Below are positions 7,058 through 15,223 of a stretch of DNA of 64,000 nt, piece by piece; the stretch's first letter is position 1; each line of letters starts with the position of its first letter. Source of the stretch: Dietzia sp. JS16-p6b (GTDB lineage: Bacteria > Actinomycetota > Actinomycetes > Mycobacteriales > Mycobacteriaceae); assembly GCF_003052165.1 (NCBI RefSeq), contig NZ_CP024869.1, positions 1,894,001 through 1,958,000 on the forward strand. Direction: 5' to 3'. Under the pieces are notes generated by a model that did not search any database, had not been told where the DNA came from, and saw only the letters and a program-made list of their open reading frames with translations. A program made the translations under genes and the position numbers.

Positions 7058-7132
7058 GCGCGATTAGCTCAGCGGGAGAGCGCTTCCCTGACACGGAAGA
7101 GGTCACTGGTTCAATCCCAGTATCGCGCACCA
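7058..7132 (+). tRNA. tRNA-Val (anticodon GAC)
   Basis: Acceptor GCGCGAT/ATCGCGC, anticodon loop CTGACAC between CTTCC and GGAAG, T arm GGTTCAATCC, discriminator A and encoded CCA (7130-7132). Second valine isoacceptor at this locus. Confidence 0.95.
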
Positions 7133-7138
7133 CGACAC

Positions 7139-7173
7139 GACGCCCCGGTCTTCCGCCGGGGCGTCGCGCTTTT
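7139..7173 (+). terminator. Terminator of the Gly-Cys-Val tRNA cluster
   Basis: Perfect 10-bp stem GACGCCCCGG / CCGGGGCGTC with a short loop, then GCGC and TTTT. The 3' arm is also the first copy of the repeat array at 7156-7246. Confidence 0.8.
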
Positions 7174-7246
7174 CCGGGGCGTGGAGCTTTGTCCGGGGCG
7201 TGGAGCTTTGTCCGGGGCGTCGAGCGTTCTCCGGGGCGTCGCGCTT
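7156..7246. repeat. 19-nt tandem repeats downstream of the tRNA cluster
   Basis: Units beginning CCGGGGCGT start at 7156, 7174, 7193, 7212 and 7231. Copies at 7174 and 7193 are identical; the others differ at a few positions. 7133-7422 carries only the terminator, this array and the promoter of the next gene. Confidence 0.85.
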
Positions 7247-7408
7247 GGGCGTCGGCCATGTCCGCGGCGGTGGAGTCCTCGCGCGCGCGGGCCGCTTGCC
7301 TTGGTCGTTCTCACTGCGGTGATTTCGCCACATTCCCGCGGAGAGCACGACCAGGATGCGCGCGGGGGCCGGCTTGAGCCGCGATTCCTGTCCGGGACAG
7401 TCGGCGGT

Positions 7409-7414
7409 TAGCCT
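7409..7414 (+). promoter_or_regulatory. -10 box for leaderless acetyltransferase mRNA
   Basis: TAGCCT, 8 nt before the ATG at 7423. Confidence 0.6.
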
Positions 7415-7422
7415 CGTCGACG

Positions 7423-7968
7423 ATGACCCTCACGATCCGATCGGCGCTGGCGGCCGATATCGACGACCTCTCGACCCTGGCCGCTCTGACCTTCCCGCTC
7501 GCGTGTCCGCCCGACCTGCCCCGTGCGTCGGTGGAGGCGTTCGTGCGCGACACACTCGGGCCCACCTCGTTCCGCGGGTACCTGGAGGACCCGACCCATC
7601 GACTCCTCGCCGGTGTCGGGCCCGATGGCGACATCCTGGCCTACGCCCTGCTCGTCGAGGGCACCGCGATGGACGAGTCCTGCGCGCGGGTGATCTCGAG
7701 CCGCCCGACCGTGGGTGTCAGCAAGTTTTATCTCCACCCGTGCCTGCACGGCAGCGGCGAAGCCGGTCGGCTCCTCGACGCCGTGGTGCGGCACGCGCAG
7801 GACTCCGGCGCGCGGAGTCTGTGGCTGGCGACGAACGTGGCGAACTCGAGAGCGCTCGCCTTCTACGCCCGGAGCGGTTTCGAGAGACGGGGGCACCGCG
7901 ACTTCATGGTCGGGGGCGTGCGGAACCGCGACGTCGTCCTGGAACGCCCGGTCCAGCGCCCACTGTGA
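7423..7968 (+). CDS. GNAT-family N-acetyltransferase
   Basis: 181 residues, one GNAT domain. The acetyl-CoA loop is in the segment HGSGEAGRLLDA (about 109-120) and the closing motif NVANSRALAFYARSGF (138-153) is typical. It transfers acetyl from acetyl-CoA to an unknown amine or protein N-terminus. It occupies the position of Rv2669 in the conserved block. Probably leaderless. Its stop codon lies in the first unit of the 26-nt repeats that follow. Confidence 0.85.
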   Translation: MTLTIRSALAADIDDLSTLAALTFPLACPPDLPRASVEAFVRDTLGPTSFRGYLEDPTHRLLAGVGPDGDILAYALLVEGTAMDESCARVISSRPTVGVSKFYLHPCLHGSGEAGRLLDAVVRHAQDSGARSLWLATNVANSRALAFYARSGFERRGHRDFMVGGVRNRDVVLERPVQRPL

Positions 7969-8042
7969 GCGACCGGCCGGGGTGGGCCGGGTGAGCGACC
8001 GGCCGGGGTGGGCCGGGTGAGCGACCGGCCGGGGTGGGCCGG
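7965..8042. repeat. Three perfect 26-nt tandem repeats
   Basis: The unit begins GTGAGCGACCGGCCGG and occurs at 7965-7990, 7991-8016 and 8017-8042 without a mismatch. It lies between the convergent acetyltransferase and zapE genes and overlaps the acetyltransferase stop codon. There are no spacers, so it is not a CRISPR array. Confidence 0.92.
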
Positions 8043-8101
8043 GTGGGTGGACTGGTGGGTAGATCGCGTGGACTGCCGGTACGGGCGGTCTCGATCCCGG
8101 C

Positions 8102-9118
8102 TCAGCCGCCGACCGTCTCGAAGCGTGACAGCGCGAGGAGCCGGGACGTGGCCCGGAGATATTTCTTCCGGTATCCGCCGGCGAGCATCTCCTCGGTGAA
8201 GATCGCGTCCAGCTTCTGCCCCGAGTTGCGGACGGGGATACCGGCGTCGTAGAGGCGGTCCGCCAGGACGACCAGGCGCAGTGCGATGGCCTGGTCCGGC
8301 AGCGGGCCGACGTCCCGGAGGCACACCCTGGTCACCCCGTCGACGAGGCGGTTGTACTTGGACGGGTGGAGGGTGGCCAGGTGCCCGCACAGCGCGTCGA
8401 AGTCGTCCAACGTCGCCCCGGGTTCCGCCTCGGCGTCCGCCTCGAGCGCCTCGTCGGACATCGGGTCCGGCGCCGGGGGCAGGTTGCGATGCCGGTAGTC
8501 GGGCCCGTCGACCCGGATCGACTCGAAGATCCCCGACATCTTGCGGATCTCGCGCATGAAGTCCTTGGCCGCGAAACGACCCTCACCGAGCTGCTCGGGG
8601 AGGGTGTTGGAGGTCGCGGCGACGCTGACACCCGCCGTGGTGAGTTCCGCGAGCAGCCGGGACACCAGCATGGTGTCGCCGGGATCGTCGAGTTCGAACT
8701 CGTCGATACACAGGACGGAGTGTCCGGACAGCTCCTCGACCGCCCGGTTGAAGCCCAGGGCGCCCACGACGTGCGTGAGCTCGACGAACGTGCCGAACGC
8801 CTTCGGTTCGGGACACGTGTGATAGATCGAGGTCAACAGGTGGGTCTTGCCCACCCCGAAGCCACCGTCGAGGTAGATCCCCGCGCCCTCCACCGACTTG
8901 GGCCGACGCCCGAACAGTCCCTTCTTCGGGGCGCGACGGGCCACCACCGACTCCGCGAATCGCCGACAGGCGGTGACCGCGGCCTCCTGCGAGGGCTCGG
9001 CAGGGTCGGGGATGTAGGAATCGAAACTCACGTCATCGAACATCGACGGCGGGACCATCTGCGCCACGAGTTGGTCGGCAGGGACCACCGGGGTGACGTC
9101 AACGAGGCGGGAGACCAT
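8102..9118 (-). CDS. zapE: ZapE/AFG1-like ATPase
   Basis: 338 residues. P-loop ATPase with Walker A GGFGVGKTH (85-93), Walker B LCIDEFEL (about 136-143), a sensor-like AATSNT segment and an arginine-rich C-terminal part. In E. coli ZapE is a cell-division protein that destabilises FtsZ filaments; the mitochondrial relative AFG1 handles membrane-protein turnover. In actinobacteria the exact role is not settled. A TAGGCT -10 six nt upstream of the ATG suggests a leaderless mRNA. Divergent from the ribD-like gene (51-nt gap). Confidence 0.85.
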   Translation of the reverse strand: MVSRLVDVTPVVPADQLVAQMVPPSMFDDVSFDSYIPDPAEPSQEAAVTACRRFAESVVARRAPKKGLFGRRPKSVEGAGIYLDGGFGVGKTHLLTSIYHTCPEPKAFGTFVELTHVVGALGFNRAVEELSGHSVLCIDEFELDDPGDTMLVSRLLAELTTAGVSVAATSNTLPEQLGEGRFAAKDFMREIRKMSGIFESIRVDGPDYRHRNLPPAPDPMSDEALEADAEAEPGATLDDFDALCGHLATLHPSKYNRLVDGVTRVCLRDVGPLPDQAIALRLVVLADRLYDAGIPVRNSGQKLDAIFTEEMLAGGYRKKYLRATSRLLALSRFETVGG

Positions 9119-9124
9119 GCGATG

Positions 9125-9130
9125 AGCCTA
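9125..9130 (-). promoter_or_regulatory. -10 box for leaderless zapE mRNA
   Basis: TAGGCT on minus, 6 nt before the ATG at 9118. Confidence 0.6.
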
Positions 9131-9169
9131 TCGTGGGGCGACAGGCGTGAAGAACGGAAGGAGGCCCGG

Positions 9170-9922
9170 GTGCTGTCGACACGACCACCAGCGCTCGGCG
9201 ACGACCCGGCGTCGCTCGACGCGATCTGGGCCGCGCTCCGGCCGGAGAGCCCGACCGCGGCACCGGTGATCCGTGCTGTCATGATCGCCTCCGTCGACGG
9301 CACCACGACCGTCGACGGCCGGAGCGGGGGCCTGGGAACGCCCACCGACCGCCTGGTCTACGACGCCATGAGGGCCCGCGCCGACCTCGTCCTGGTGGGC
9401 TCCGGCACGGCGTTGGCCGAGGACTACGGCCCCGCCGAGGTGAGCCCGGTCTGGGCGGACAGGCGGACAGGGCACGCGCCCACCGTCCTCGTACTCACCC
9501 GGTCCCTTCCCGATGAGCTGATCGACCTCTGTGCCGACACCGACGACAGGATGCAGATCGCGGCGGCACACGAGACGGACCCCCGGCTCGTCGGGGCCGC
9601 GCGGGCACGGGGCGTGACCGTCCATGTGCTCGACCCGGGCCCGACCGGTGCCGCCGTCCGTGCGTTGGCATCCCGCCTCCACGCCGCCGAGGTGGACTTC
9701 GAGGGTGGCCCCCGACTCCTCGGGGAGCTCCTCTCGGAACGCGCCGTGGATGAGCTCGTCCTCTCGGTGGCGCCGGAGGCGATCGTCGGAGGCGACGACT
9801 CGACACTGACCCCGGGCCACGGGCATGGATACACCCGGGTGCCGATGCGCGTCGTCTCGGCGTTCTCCTGCCCGTCGGGAGGCCTGTACACCCGCTGGGT
9901 GGTCGGTGAGGGCGTCCGTTGA
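9170..9922 (+). CDS. RibD C-terminal/dihydrofolate reductase-like reductase
   Basis: 250 residues. Pyrimidine reductase fold: AVMIASVDG (36-44), SGGLGTPTDR and DLVLVGSGTALAEDYGP (72-88), then a C-terminal EGGPRLLGELL NADPH-site motif. There is no deaminase domain, so it is a stand-alone reductase like Rv2671, which has been linked to riboflavin synthesis or to a DHFR-like side activity. GTG start at 9170 has AAGGAGG at ideal spacing. Its TGA overlaps the TTG start of the next gene (TTGA), indicating coupling. Confidence 0.85.
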   Translation: MLSTRPPALGDDPASLDAIWAALRPESPTAAPVIRAVMIASVDGTTTVDGRSGGLGTPTDRLVYDAMRARADLVLVGSGTALAEDYGPAEVSPVWADRRTGHAPTVLVLTRSLPDELIDLCADTDDRMQIAAAHETDPRLVGAARARGVTVHVLDPGPTGAAVRALASRLHAAEVDFEGGPRLLGELLSERAVDELVLSVAPEAIVGGDDSTLTPGHGHGYTRVPMRVVSAFSCPSGGLYTRWVVGEGVR

Positions 9923-11442
9923 CCGGGAGACGTGGCGCCCGTTCCACCCGCGCGGTGCTCACCGCGCTCGTCGCAGTCGTGGCCGTGGCCGGGTGTGCTC
10001 CCCTACCCGCCTCGGGACCGCGACTGGCCACCGGTGACGGACCTGGTCGCGCGCCCGCTCCCGACAGCGAAGCGGAACTCATCACCCCACCAGACTGGGA
10101 GACGCCCCGATCCGAGCTCCAGTGGATTCCCTGTGCGGAGGGCGGGACCCGCGGGCTTCCCCAAGACGCCCGGGTCGACTGCGCGCTGCTCGGCGATACC
10201 CCTGTCCTCCGCCTCACCACCGGGGACACACCTCGGGACGCAGCCCCCCTGGTCGTGGTGGCCGGACCCGGCGATCCCGCCGACTCGCTCGCGATCAGGT
10301 TCGCCTCGGCGGGCACCGAGATCGTGGGATCGCATCCGCTGGTGATCCTCGACCACATCGGCCGCACCGGACCCGCCGGTGCCTGCCTGACCCCGTCGGC
10401 CCGCCGCACGCTGGACGAACTCGCCGAGCGGGGTACGGACCCCGGGGCACCGGACCTCCGCGGCGAACTCGCCCAGACCGCGCAGTCCTGCACTGATCAG
10501 CTCGCCGGGCGGGAACTCGACTTCGGTGCCGCCGGGGCGGCGGAGAACCTCGAGGAACTGCGTCGGTCGTGGGGTGTGCCGGGGCTCGCGGTGCTCGCCC
10601 TGGGCTCGGGCGCCCGCACCGCCCTGGACTACGCCGGGGCGCACCCCGATCGGTTGTCGCTCCTGGTCCTGGACTCCCCCGCACCGTGGGACGGCGACCA
10701 GGAGACCGCCGCGCGATCCGCGCTCGACGGCTCCGATACCGCGTTACGGCTGTGGGCGGCCTCCTGCACTCGTCCCGAGTGCGGCCCGGGCGACGGGGAA
10801 CAGAGGGTCGAGGCCGTCTCCCGCGCCCTCGACGCCGCGAGAGATCCCGGGGCCCGCGTGCCGGCCGCGCTCCTGTCCGACGTGATCCGATCCGCACTCA
10901 CCGACCTGTCCGGTGCCTCCGCAGCGGAGGCGTCCGACGGGGACGAGATCCTCGGTGAGATCGCGGGGACGGACCCCGATGCGGGCGCCCCCGGTCCGTT
11001 GGTGCGTGCCCGGGCGGAGGCGTTGAGGAGCTCCTCACTTCCGTACGTCGCGGAGTGCTCCGACCTGCCCAGGCGGGTTCCGGTCAACCGCGTACCCGAG
11101 CTCGCCACCGAATGGGCGGACGACGCACCCTTCGGGGAGATCCTGGCCGCCCAGCTCTCCGCCTGTTCGACCTGGCCCGTCCCGGAACGCACGCCCGTGG
11201 AGCTGCCCGGATCCGTGCCCGTGCTCCTCATGGGAGGGATCGCGGACCCCGTCGCCGGCGCCGCCGCCCTGGAACCCACCGCGGGCATGCTGACCGGCGC
11301 CGGGGCGGGAGACATCCGGATTCTCACCTGGGGCGCTCCCGGATCGTGGGTGGTGCTCCACTCGGCGTGCGCCCGGTCGACCCTCTCGGGCTTCCTCGCC
11401 GACCCGACCACCGTCGACCGATCCGTGGCCTGCCCGTCCTGA
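9919..11442 (+). CDS. Secreted alpha/beta-hydrolase lipoprotein (tripeptidyl aminopeptidase-like)
   Basis: 507 residues. Lipoprotein signal ending VAVAGC (Cys26). Alpha/beta-hydrolase body with a nucleophile elbow-like ALGSGART (Ser230), an acid-loop candidate GGIADPV, and a C-terminal His481 in LHSACARSTL, the arrangement of the SlpD/tripeptidyl-aminopeptidase group. The elbow departs from the usual GxSxG. It corresponds to Rv2672, annotated as a possible secreted protease. TTG start is chosen because it overlaps the upstream stop, has GGTGAGGG upstream and gives a proper signal peptide. Confidence 0.8.
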   Translation: MTGRRGARSTRAVLTALVAVVAVAGCAPLPASGPRLATGDGPGRAPAPDSEAELITPPDWETPRSELQWIPCAEGGTRGLPQDARVDCALLGDTPVLRLTTGDTPRDAAPLVVVAGPGDPADSLAIRFASAGTEIVGSHPLVILDHIGRTGPAGACLTPSARRTLDELAERGTDPGAPDLRGELAQTAQSCTDQLAGRELDFGAAGAAENLEELRRSWGVPGLAVLALGSGARTALDYAGAHPDRLSLLVLDSPAPWDGDQETAARSALDGSDTALRLWAASCTRPECGPGDGEQRVEAVSRALDAARDPGARVPAALLSDVIRSALTDLSGASAAEASDGDEILGEIAGTDPDAGAPGPLVRARAEALRSSSLPYVAECSDLPRRVPVNRVPELATEWADDAPFGEILAAQLSACSTWPVPERTPVELPGSVPVLLMGGIADPVAGAAALEPTAGMLTGAGAGDIRILTWGAPGSWVVLHSACARSTLSGFLADPTTVDRSVACPS

Positions 11443-11479
11443 CCCGGGGCGCCTACCAGAAGGACGTGCCCCCGACCGG

Positions 11480-11485
11480 TAGCCT
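11480..11485 (+). promoter_or_regulatory. -10 box for leaderless aftC mRNA
   Basis: TAGCCT, 7 nt before the GTG at 11493. Confidence 0.55.
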
Positions 11486-11492
11486 GCACACC

Positions 11493-12689
11493 GTGCCGTT
11501 GCCGACCCGAAGCACTGACTCCGTGCCCCGCCTGTTGAACCAGATCCTGTGGCCGTTGGCGATCATGACGGTGATCCATCGCGTGCTCATCAAGGCCGTC
11601 AACGGATCCATCACGAACGACTTCGGGACCGTCTACGCGGCGACCAGGCGTTTCCTCGCGGGCGAACCCGTCTACAGCGAGAACCTGCTCACGGTTCAGC
11701 CGCACTATCTCTACGCCCCGAGCGGCACGTTCCTCCTGGCCCCCTTCGGCGTGATCGACAACTACACGGTGGCCCGGTGGCTGTTCATCCTGGTCAACGC
11801 CGCCGCGATCATCGCCGCACTGTGGCTTCTCATGCGATTGTTCGACCTCGACGTGCGGTCGTTCGCCGCCCCGGCGATCCTTCTGGGCGCGTTCTGTACC
11901 GAGGCGGTCACCAACACCCTGGTGTTCACGAACGTCAACGGCGTGATCTTCCTGTGCCAGGTGTCCTTCCTCTATCTGCTGTACCGCAGGCGACTGTGGT
12001 GGGCCGGGGTCGCGATGGGGCTGTCACTGGCGATCAAGCCGATGCTCGCGCCTCTGCTGGTCCTCCCGCTGATCCGTCGACAGTGGCAGCCCTTCGTGGC
12101 CGCCCTGGCGATCCCCGCCGCCACGATGGCCGCGGGGTGGGCGCTCACCGTGGACGCCGGCCGGTATCTCGAGGTCACCGCGCCCTACATGAGCGAGGTC
12201 CGCGACTACTACAACAGCTCCATCGCCGGGCTCGGTCTGTACTACGGCGTCCCCGAGCCGCTCATCCTGGTGGCCCGGATCCTCATCGTGGTGGCCACCC
12301 TGCTGGCCGTGTATCTCCTGCTCGACTACCGGCACAACCACGAGGTGTTGTGGCTCGCCACCACCTCCGGGGTCATCCTGACCGGTGTGTTCCTGGTCTC
12401 CAGCCTCGGCCAGATGTACTACTCGATGATGCTCATCCCCATCATGCTCACCGTGGTGCTGGACAAGTCGTTCGTCCGCAACTGGCCCGCCTGGTTGGCG
12501 GCCTACGGGTTCTTCACACTCGACTTCTGGGAGTCGGCGCGATGGCCGTACTACGGGCGCCTGCTGGAGTTCGCCCACCCCACGCTCGGATGGCTGCTGC
12601 TGCTCTGCACCGTGCTGGCGATCCTGCTGTGGCGTCGGACGGACCCGCGTCGGCACGAGCGGATCGCACCGGCCGCGGCGGCGGCGTAG
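11493..12689 (+). CDS. aftC: Arabinofuranosyltransferase AftC (GT-C, GT87 type)
   Basis: 398 residues with about ten membrane segments. AftC adds alpha-1,3-linked arabinofuranose branches, from decaprenyl-phosphoarabinose, to arabinogalactan and lipoarabinomannan on the outer face of the membrane. Strong hallmarks shared with M. tuberculosis AftC: VNGSITNDFGTVY near residue 37 (catalytic acid region), PHYLYAPSGTFLLAPFG, TEAVTNTLVFTNVNG, DYYNSSIAGLG, GQMYYSMMLIP and RNWPAWL. Start is uncertain: GTG 11493 has a leaderless -10; GTG 11466 or 11523 are alternatives. Its TAG stop is part of the -10 box of msrB. Confidence 0.9.
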   Translation: MPLPTRSTDSVPRLLNQILWPLAIMTVIHRVLIKAVNGSITNDFGTVYAATRRFLAGEPVYSENLLTVQPHYLYAPSGTFLLAPFGVIDNYTVARWLFILVNAAAIIAALWLLMRLFDLDVRSFAAPAILLGAFCTEAVTNTLVFTNVNGVIFLCQVSFLYLLYRRRLWWAGVAMGLSLAIKPMLAPLLVLPLIRRQWQPFVAALAIPAATMAAGWALTVDAGRYLEVTAPYMSEVRDYYNSSIAGLGLYYGVPEPLILVARILIVVATLLAVYLLLDYRHNHEVLWLATTSGVILTGVFLVSSLGQMYYSMMLIPIMLTVVLDKSFVRNWPAWLAAYGFFTLDFWESARWPYYGRLLEFAHPTLGWLLLLCTVLAILLWRRTDPRRHERIAPAAAAA

Positions 12690-12692
12690 CCT
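12687..12692 (+). promoter_or_regulatory. -10 box for leaderless msrB mRNA
   Basis: TAGCCT, 6 nt before the ATG at 12699; its TAG is also the aftC stop codon. Confidence 0.6.
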
Positions 12693-12698
12693 GCGGGC

Positions 12699-13139
12699 AT
12701 GAGTGAGCGCACCGACACCCCCTCCAACACCCCGCACCCCTCCTTCACCCTCGATGACGCCGAGTGGCGCCGCAGGCTGACCCCGGAGGAGTACCAGGTC
12801 CTGCGCCGGGCGGGCACCGAGCGGCCGTACACCGGCGAGTACACCGACACCAAGACCGAAGGGGTCTACCGGTGCCGTGGCTGCGGGGCCGAGCTGTTCC
12901 GCAGCGACGCCAAGTTCGACTCCCACTGCGGCTGGCCCTCGTTCTTCACGCCGTTGGCCGGCGGGGCCGTCATCGAGCGGACGGACACCTCCCTCGGGAT
13001 GACCCGGACCGAGGTGTTGTGCGCGAACTGCCACGGCCACCTGGGGCATGTCTTCTCGGGCGAGGGCTACCCCACCCCCACCGATCTGAGGTACTGCATC
13101 AACTCGGTGAGCATGACCCTCGAACCCGCCGAGGACTGA
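12699..13139 (+). CDS. msrB: Peptide-methionine (R)-S-oxide reductase
   Basis: 146 residues, full-length MsrB. Zinc is held by Cys59, Cys62, Cys108 and Cys111 (CRGC, CANC); the catalytic cysteine is Cys133 in RYCINS, and HLGHVF is conserved. It repairs the R epimer of oxidised methionine in proteins using thioredoxin. Converges on hemQ with no intergenic base: the palindrome TGATCA at 13137-13142 supplies both stop codons. Confidence 0.95.
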   Translation: MSERTDTPSNTPHPSFTLDDAEWRRRLTPEEYQVLRRAGTERPYTGEYTDTKTEGVYRCRGCGAELFRSDAKFDSHCGWPSFFTPLAGGAVIERTDTSLGMTRTEVLCANCHGHLGHVFSGEGYPTPTDLRYCINSVSMTLEPAED

Positions 13140-13835
13140 TCAGGGCATCGAGGTGGCGAGCTGCTCGGCGCTGACCCGGGGACCGGTGAAGAACGGGATC
13201 TCCTCGCGCACGTGACGGCGCGCCTCGGTGCTGCGCATGACGCGCATGAGGTCGACGATCCGATCCAGTTGCGGGGCCTCGAAGGCCAGGAGCCATTCGT
13301 AGTCGCCGAGCGAGAAGGACGGCACGGTGTTGGCGCGGACGTCCGGGTATTCGCGGGCGGCGCGCCCGTGCTCGGCGAGGATGCGGCGACGCTCCTCGTC
13401 GGGGAGCAGGTACCACTCGTAGGACCGGACGAACGGGTACACGGAGATGTACGCGCCCGGTTCCTCCTCGGCGAGGAAGGCCGGGATGTGGCTCTTGTTG
13501 AACTCCGCGGGCCGGTGCAGGGCGGTGTTGGACCAGTAGGCGGTGCTGGCCCGACCCAGGATGGTGGTGCGCCGGAACTCGTTGTAGAACCGCTGGAGAT
13601 CCTCCATGTGCTCGGCGTGGGTCCAGATCATGAAGTCGGCCTCGGCCCGCAACCCCGAGACGTCGTAGAGCCCGCGGACCACCACGTCCGTGTCGTCGAA
13701 CCGCGCGAGGAACCGCTCGAGGTCAGCGGTGACCGCGGCCCGGTCCTCCCCCAGCTTCCCGGGGGTCACGGTGAAGACCGAGAACATGAGGTACCGGAGG
13801 GTCGAGTTGAGCTTCTTGTAGTCGAGGCGTGCCAT
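13140..13835 (-). CDS. hemQ: Coproheme decarboxylase (HemQ/ChdC)
   Basis: 231 residues, chlorite-dismutase fold. Converts coproheme III to protoheme by two oxidative decarboxylations, the final step of the Gram-positive haem route. Catalytic tyrosine Tyr133 in [12 protein letters not shown] and proximal haem ligand His156 in ILAEHG are present. It lies 3 nt behind hemY in the operon hemE-hemY-hemQ. Confidence 0.93.
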   Translation of the reverse strand: MARLDYKKLNSTLRYLMFSVFTVTPGKLGEDRAAVTADLERFLARFDDTDVVVRGLYDVSGLRAEADFMIWTHAEHMEDLQRFYNEFRRTTILGRASTAYWSNTALHRPAEFNKSHIPAFLAEEEPGAYISVYPFVRSYEWYLLPDEERRRILAEHGRAAREYPDVRANTVPSFSLGDYEWLLAFEAPQLDRIVDLMRVMRSTEARRHVREEIPFFTGPRVSAEQLATSMP

Positions 13836-13838
13836 GTC

Positions 13839-15221
13839 TCAATCCTGCCACCCTGCCGCCAGCCGCCGGGCCGCGGCCCGAGCGGAACCGATGCACGCGG
13901 GCACACCGACCCCCTCGGTCGCCCCTCCGACCACCTCCACCCCGGGGAGCCGGTCCGCCAGTCCGGCCCGCACGTCCGCGATCCGGTCGGCGTGCGCCGG
14001 CCCGATCTCCGCGAGGGAGTCCTCCCAGCGCCGGACGCGGGAATGCAGGATCCTCGGCGCGGATCCGCACACGCCGGCCAGGGCGGATTCAGCCATCCGG
14101 GCGAGCGCGATGTCGTCGGCGAGGAGCACCTCGTCGTCGTCCAGTCGCCCGAACGACACCCGCACCAGGTGGCCGGGCCGGGTGTCGAGATGGGGCCACT
14201 TGCGACTGGTGAAGGTCATCGCCTTGAACGGCACCGGCTCGTCGGTGGCCACCAACACTCCGGACAGCTCGGGCAGGTCCAGCCCCCTGTCCACCTCCAT
14301 CGCCACCACCGCGGACGAGGCCGTCCGGATGCCGGCCAGGCCGGTCACCGCGTCGTCCACTCCACCGGCCGCGGCCAGGAGCGGCGCGGCGTGGGGGACG
14401 GGGACGGCGACGACGACGAGGTCGGCCTCCTCGACCCATGACCCGCGTGCGCCGGTGACGGTCAGGGTGTAGCCGGTCTCTTCCCGATGGAGGGCGGTGC
14501 AGGCGGCCTGGGTGCGCACGCGCGCCCCCGAGGCCTCGATCAGCGACCCCACGAGTGTCCTGTATCCACCGTTCAGGGTGGCGAACACGGGTCCCGGGAC
14601 GCGGTCACCCACGAGCTGACCTACAGCGTCGGTCAGCGTCGGGGCACCCCGGTCCAACACCTCGGCGAGTCCGGGGACCACCTGGCGCAGGCCGAGCCCC
14701 GAACTGGGCGCCGCGTACACGCCGCCGAGCATGGGGTCGACGAGTCGCGAGACCACCGCGTCTCCGAACCTCTCGGCGACCAGGCGGCCCAGCGAGACGT
14801 CGCCGCCTGGCTCCCACTCCAGTGGTGTGTCCCTCTCGCGGGCGGCGGCGTCCGACTCCGCGGGGGTCAGGACGCCGGTCAGGGCGGTCACGTCGGACGG
14901 CAGCCCCATGACGGTGCCGGGCGGCATCGGGACCAGCCGGCCGCCGGTGAGGATCGCCGGGCCGAGCGGGCCGGGATGGCGCAGGGCGTCGGTCAGGCCC
15001 AGCTCGGCGACGAGTTCGGATGCTTCCGGGCGACGGCCGATGAAGGCCTCGGCCCCGAGCTCCATGGGCCCGGACGGGAAGTCGACCGTGTGCAGCGCCC
15101 CGCCCGGGATGTCGGACGCCTCGAGCACCGTGATCCGGGCGTCAGGAAGGTCGAGGGCGAGCTGATAGGCGGCGGTCAGGCCGCTCAGGCCACCACCGAC
15201 CACTGCGACTCGAGGCGCCAC
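13839..15221 (-). CDS. hemY: Coproporphyrinogen III oxidase, FAD-dependent (HemY/CgoX)
   Basis: 460 residues. FAD-binding GGGLSGLTAAYQL at the N-terminus and the usual oxidase tail VGGATEGVGVPACIGSARAAA. In actinobacteria this enzyme oxidises coproporphyrinogen III to coproporphyrin III, which fits a downstream hemQ. GTG start lies 2 nt after the hemE stop, with GGGAAG overlapping that stop as ribosome site. Confidence 0.93.
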   Translation of the reverse strand: MAPRVAVVGGGLSGLTAAYQLALDLPDARITVLEASDIPGGALHTVDFPSGPMELGAEAFIGRRPEASELVAELGLTDALRHPGPLGPAILTGGRLVPMPPGTVMGLPSDVTALTGVLTPAESDAAARERDTPLEWEPGGDVSLGRLVAERFGDAVVSRLVDPMLGGVYAAPSSGLGLRQVVPGLAEVLDRGAPTLTDAVGQLVGDRVPGPVFATLNGGYRTLVGSLIEASGARVRTQAACTALHREETGYTLTVTGARGSWVEEADLVVVAVPVPHAAPLLAAAGGVDDAVTGLAGIRTASSAVVAMEVDRGLDLPELSGVLVATDEPVPFKAMTFTSRKWPHLDTRPGHLVRVSFGRLDDDEVLLADDIALARMAESALAGVCGSAPRILHSRVRRWEDSLAEIGPAHADRIADVRAGLADRLPGVEVVGGATEGVGVPACIGSARAAARRLAAGWQD

Positions 15222-15223
15222 CC

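Noticed and set aside
7965-8042. Possible CRISPR array
   Set aside because: Units abut with no spacers and no cas genes are present; it is a plain tandem repeat.
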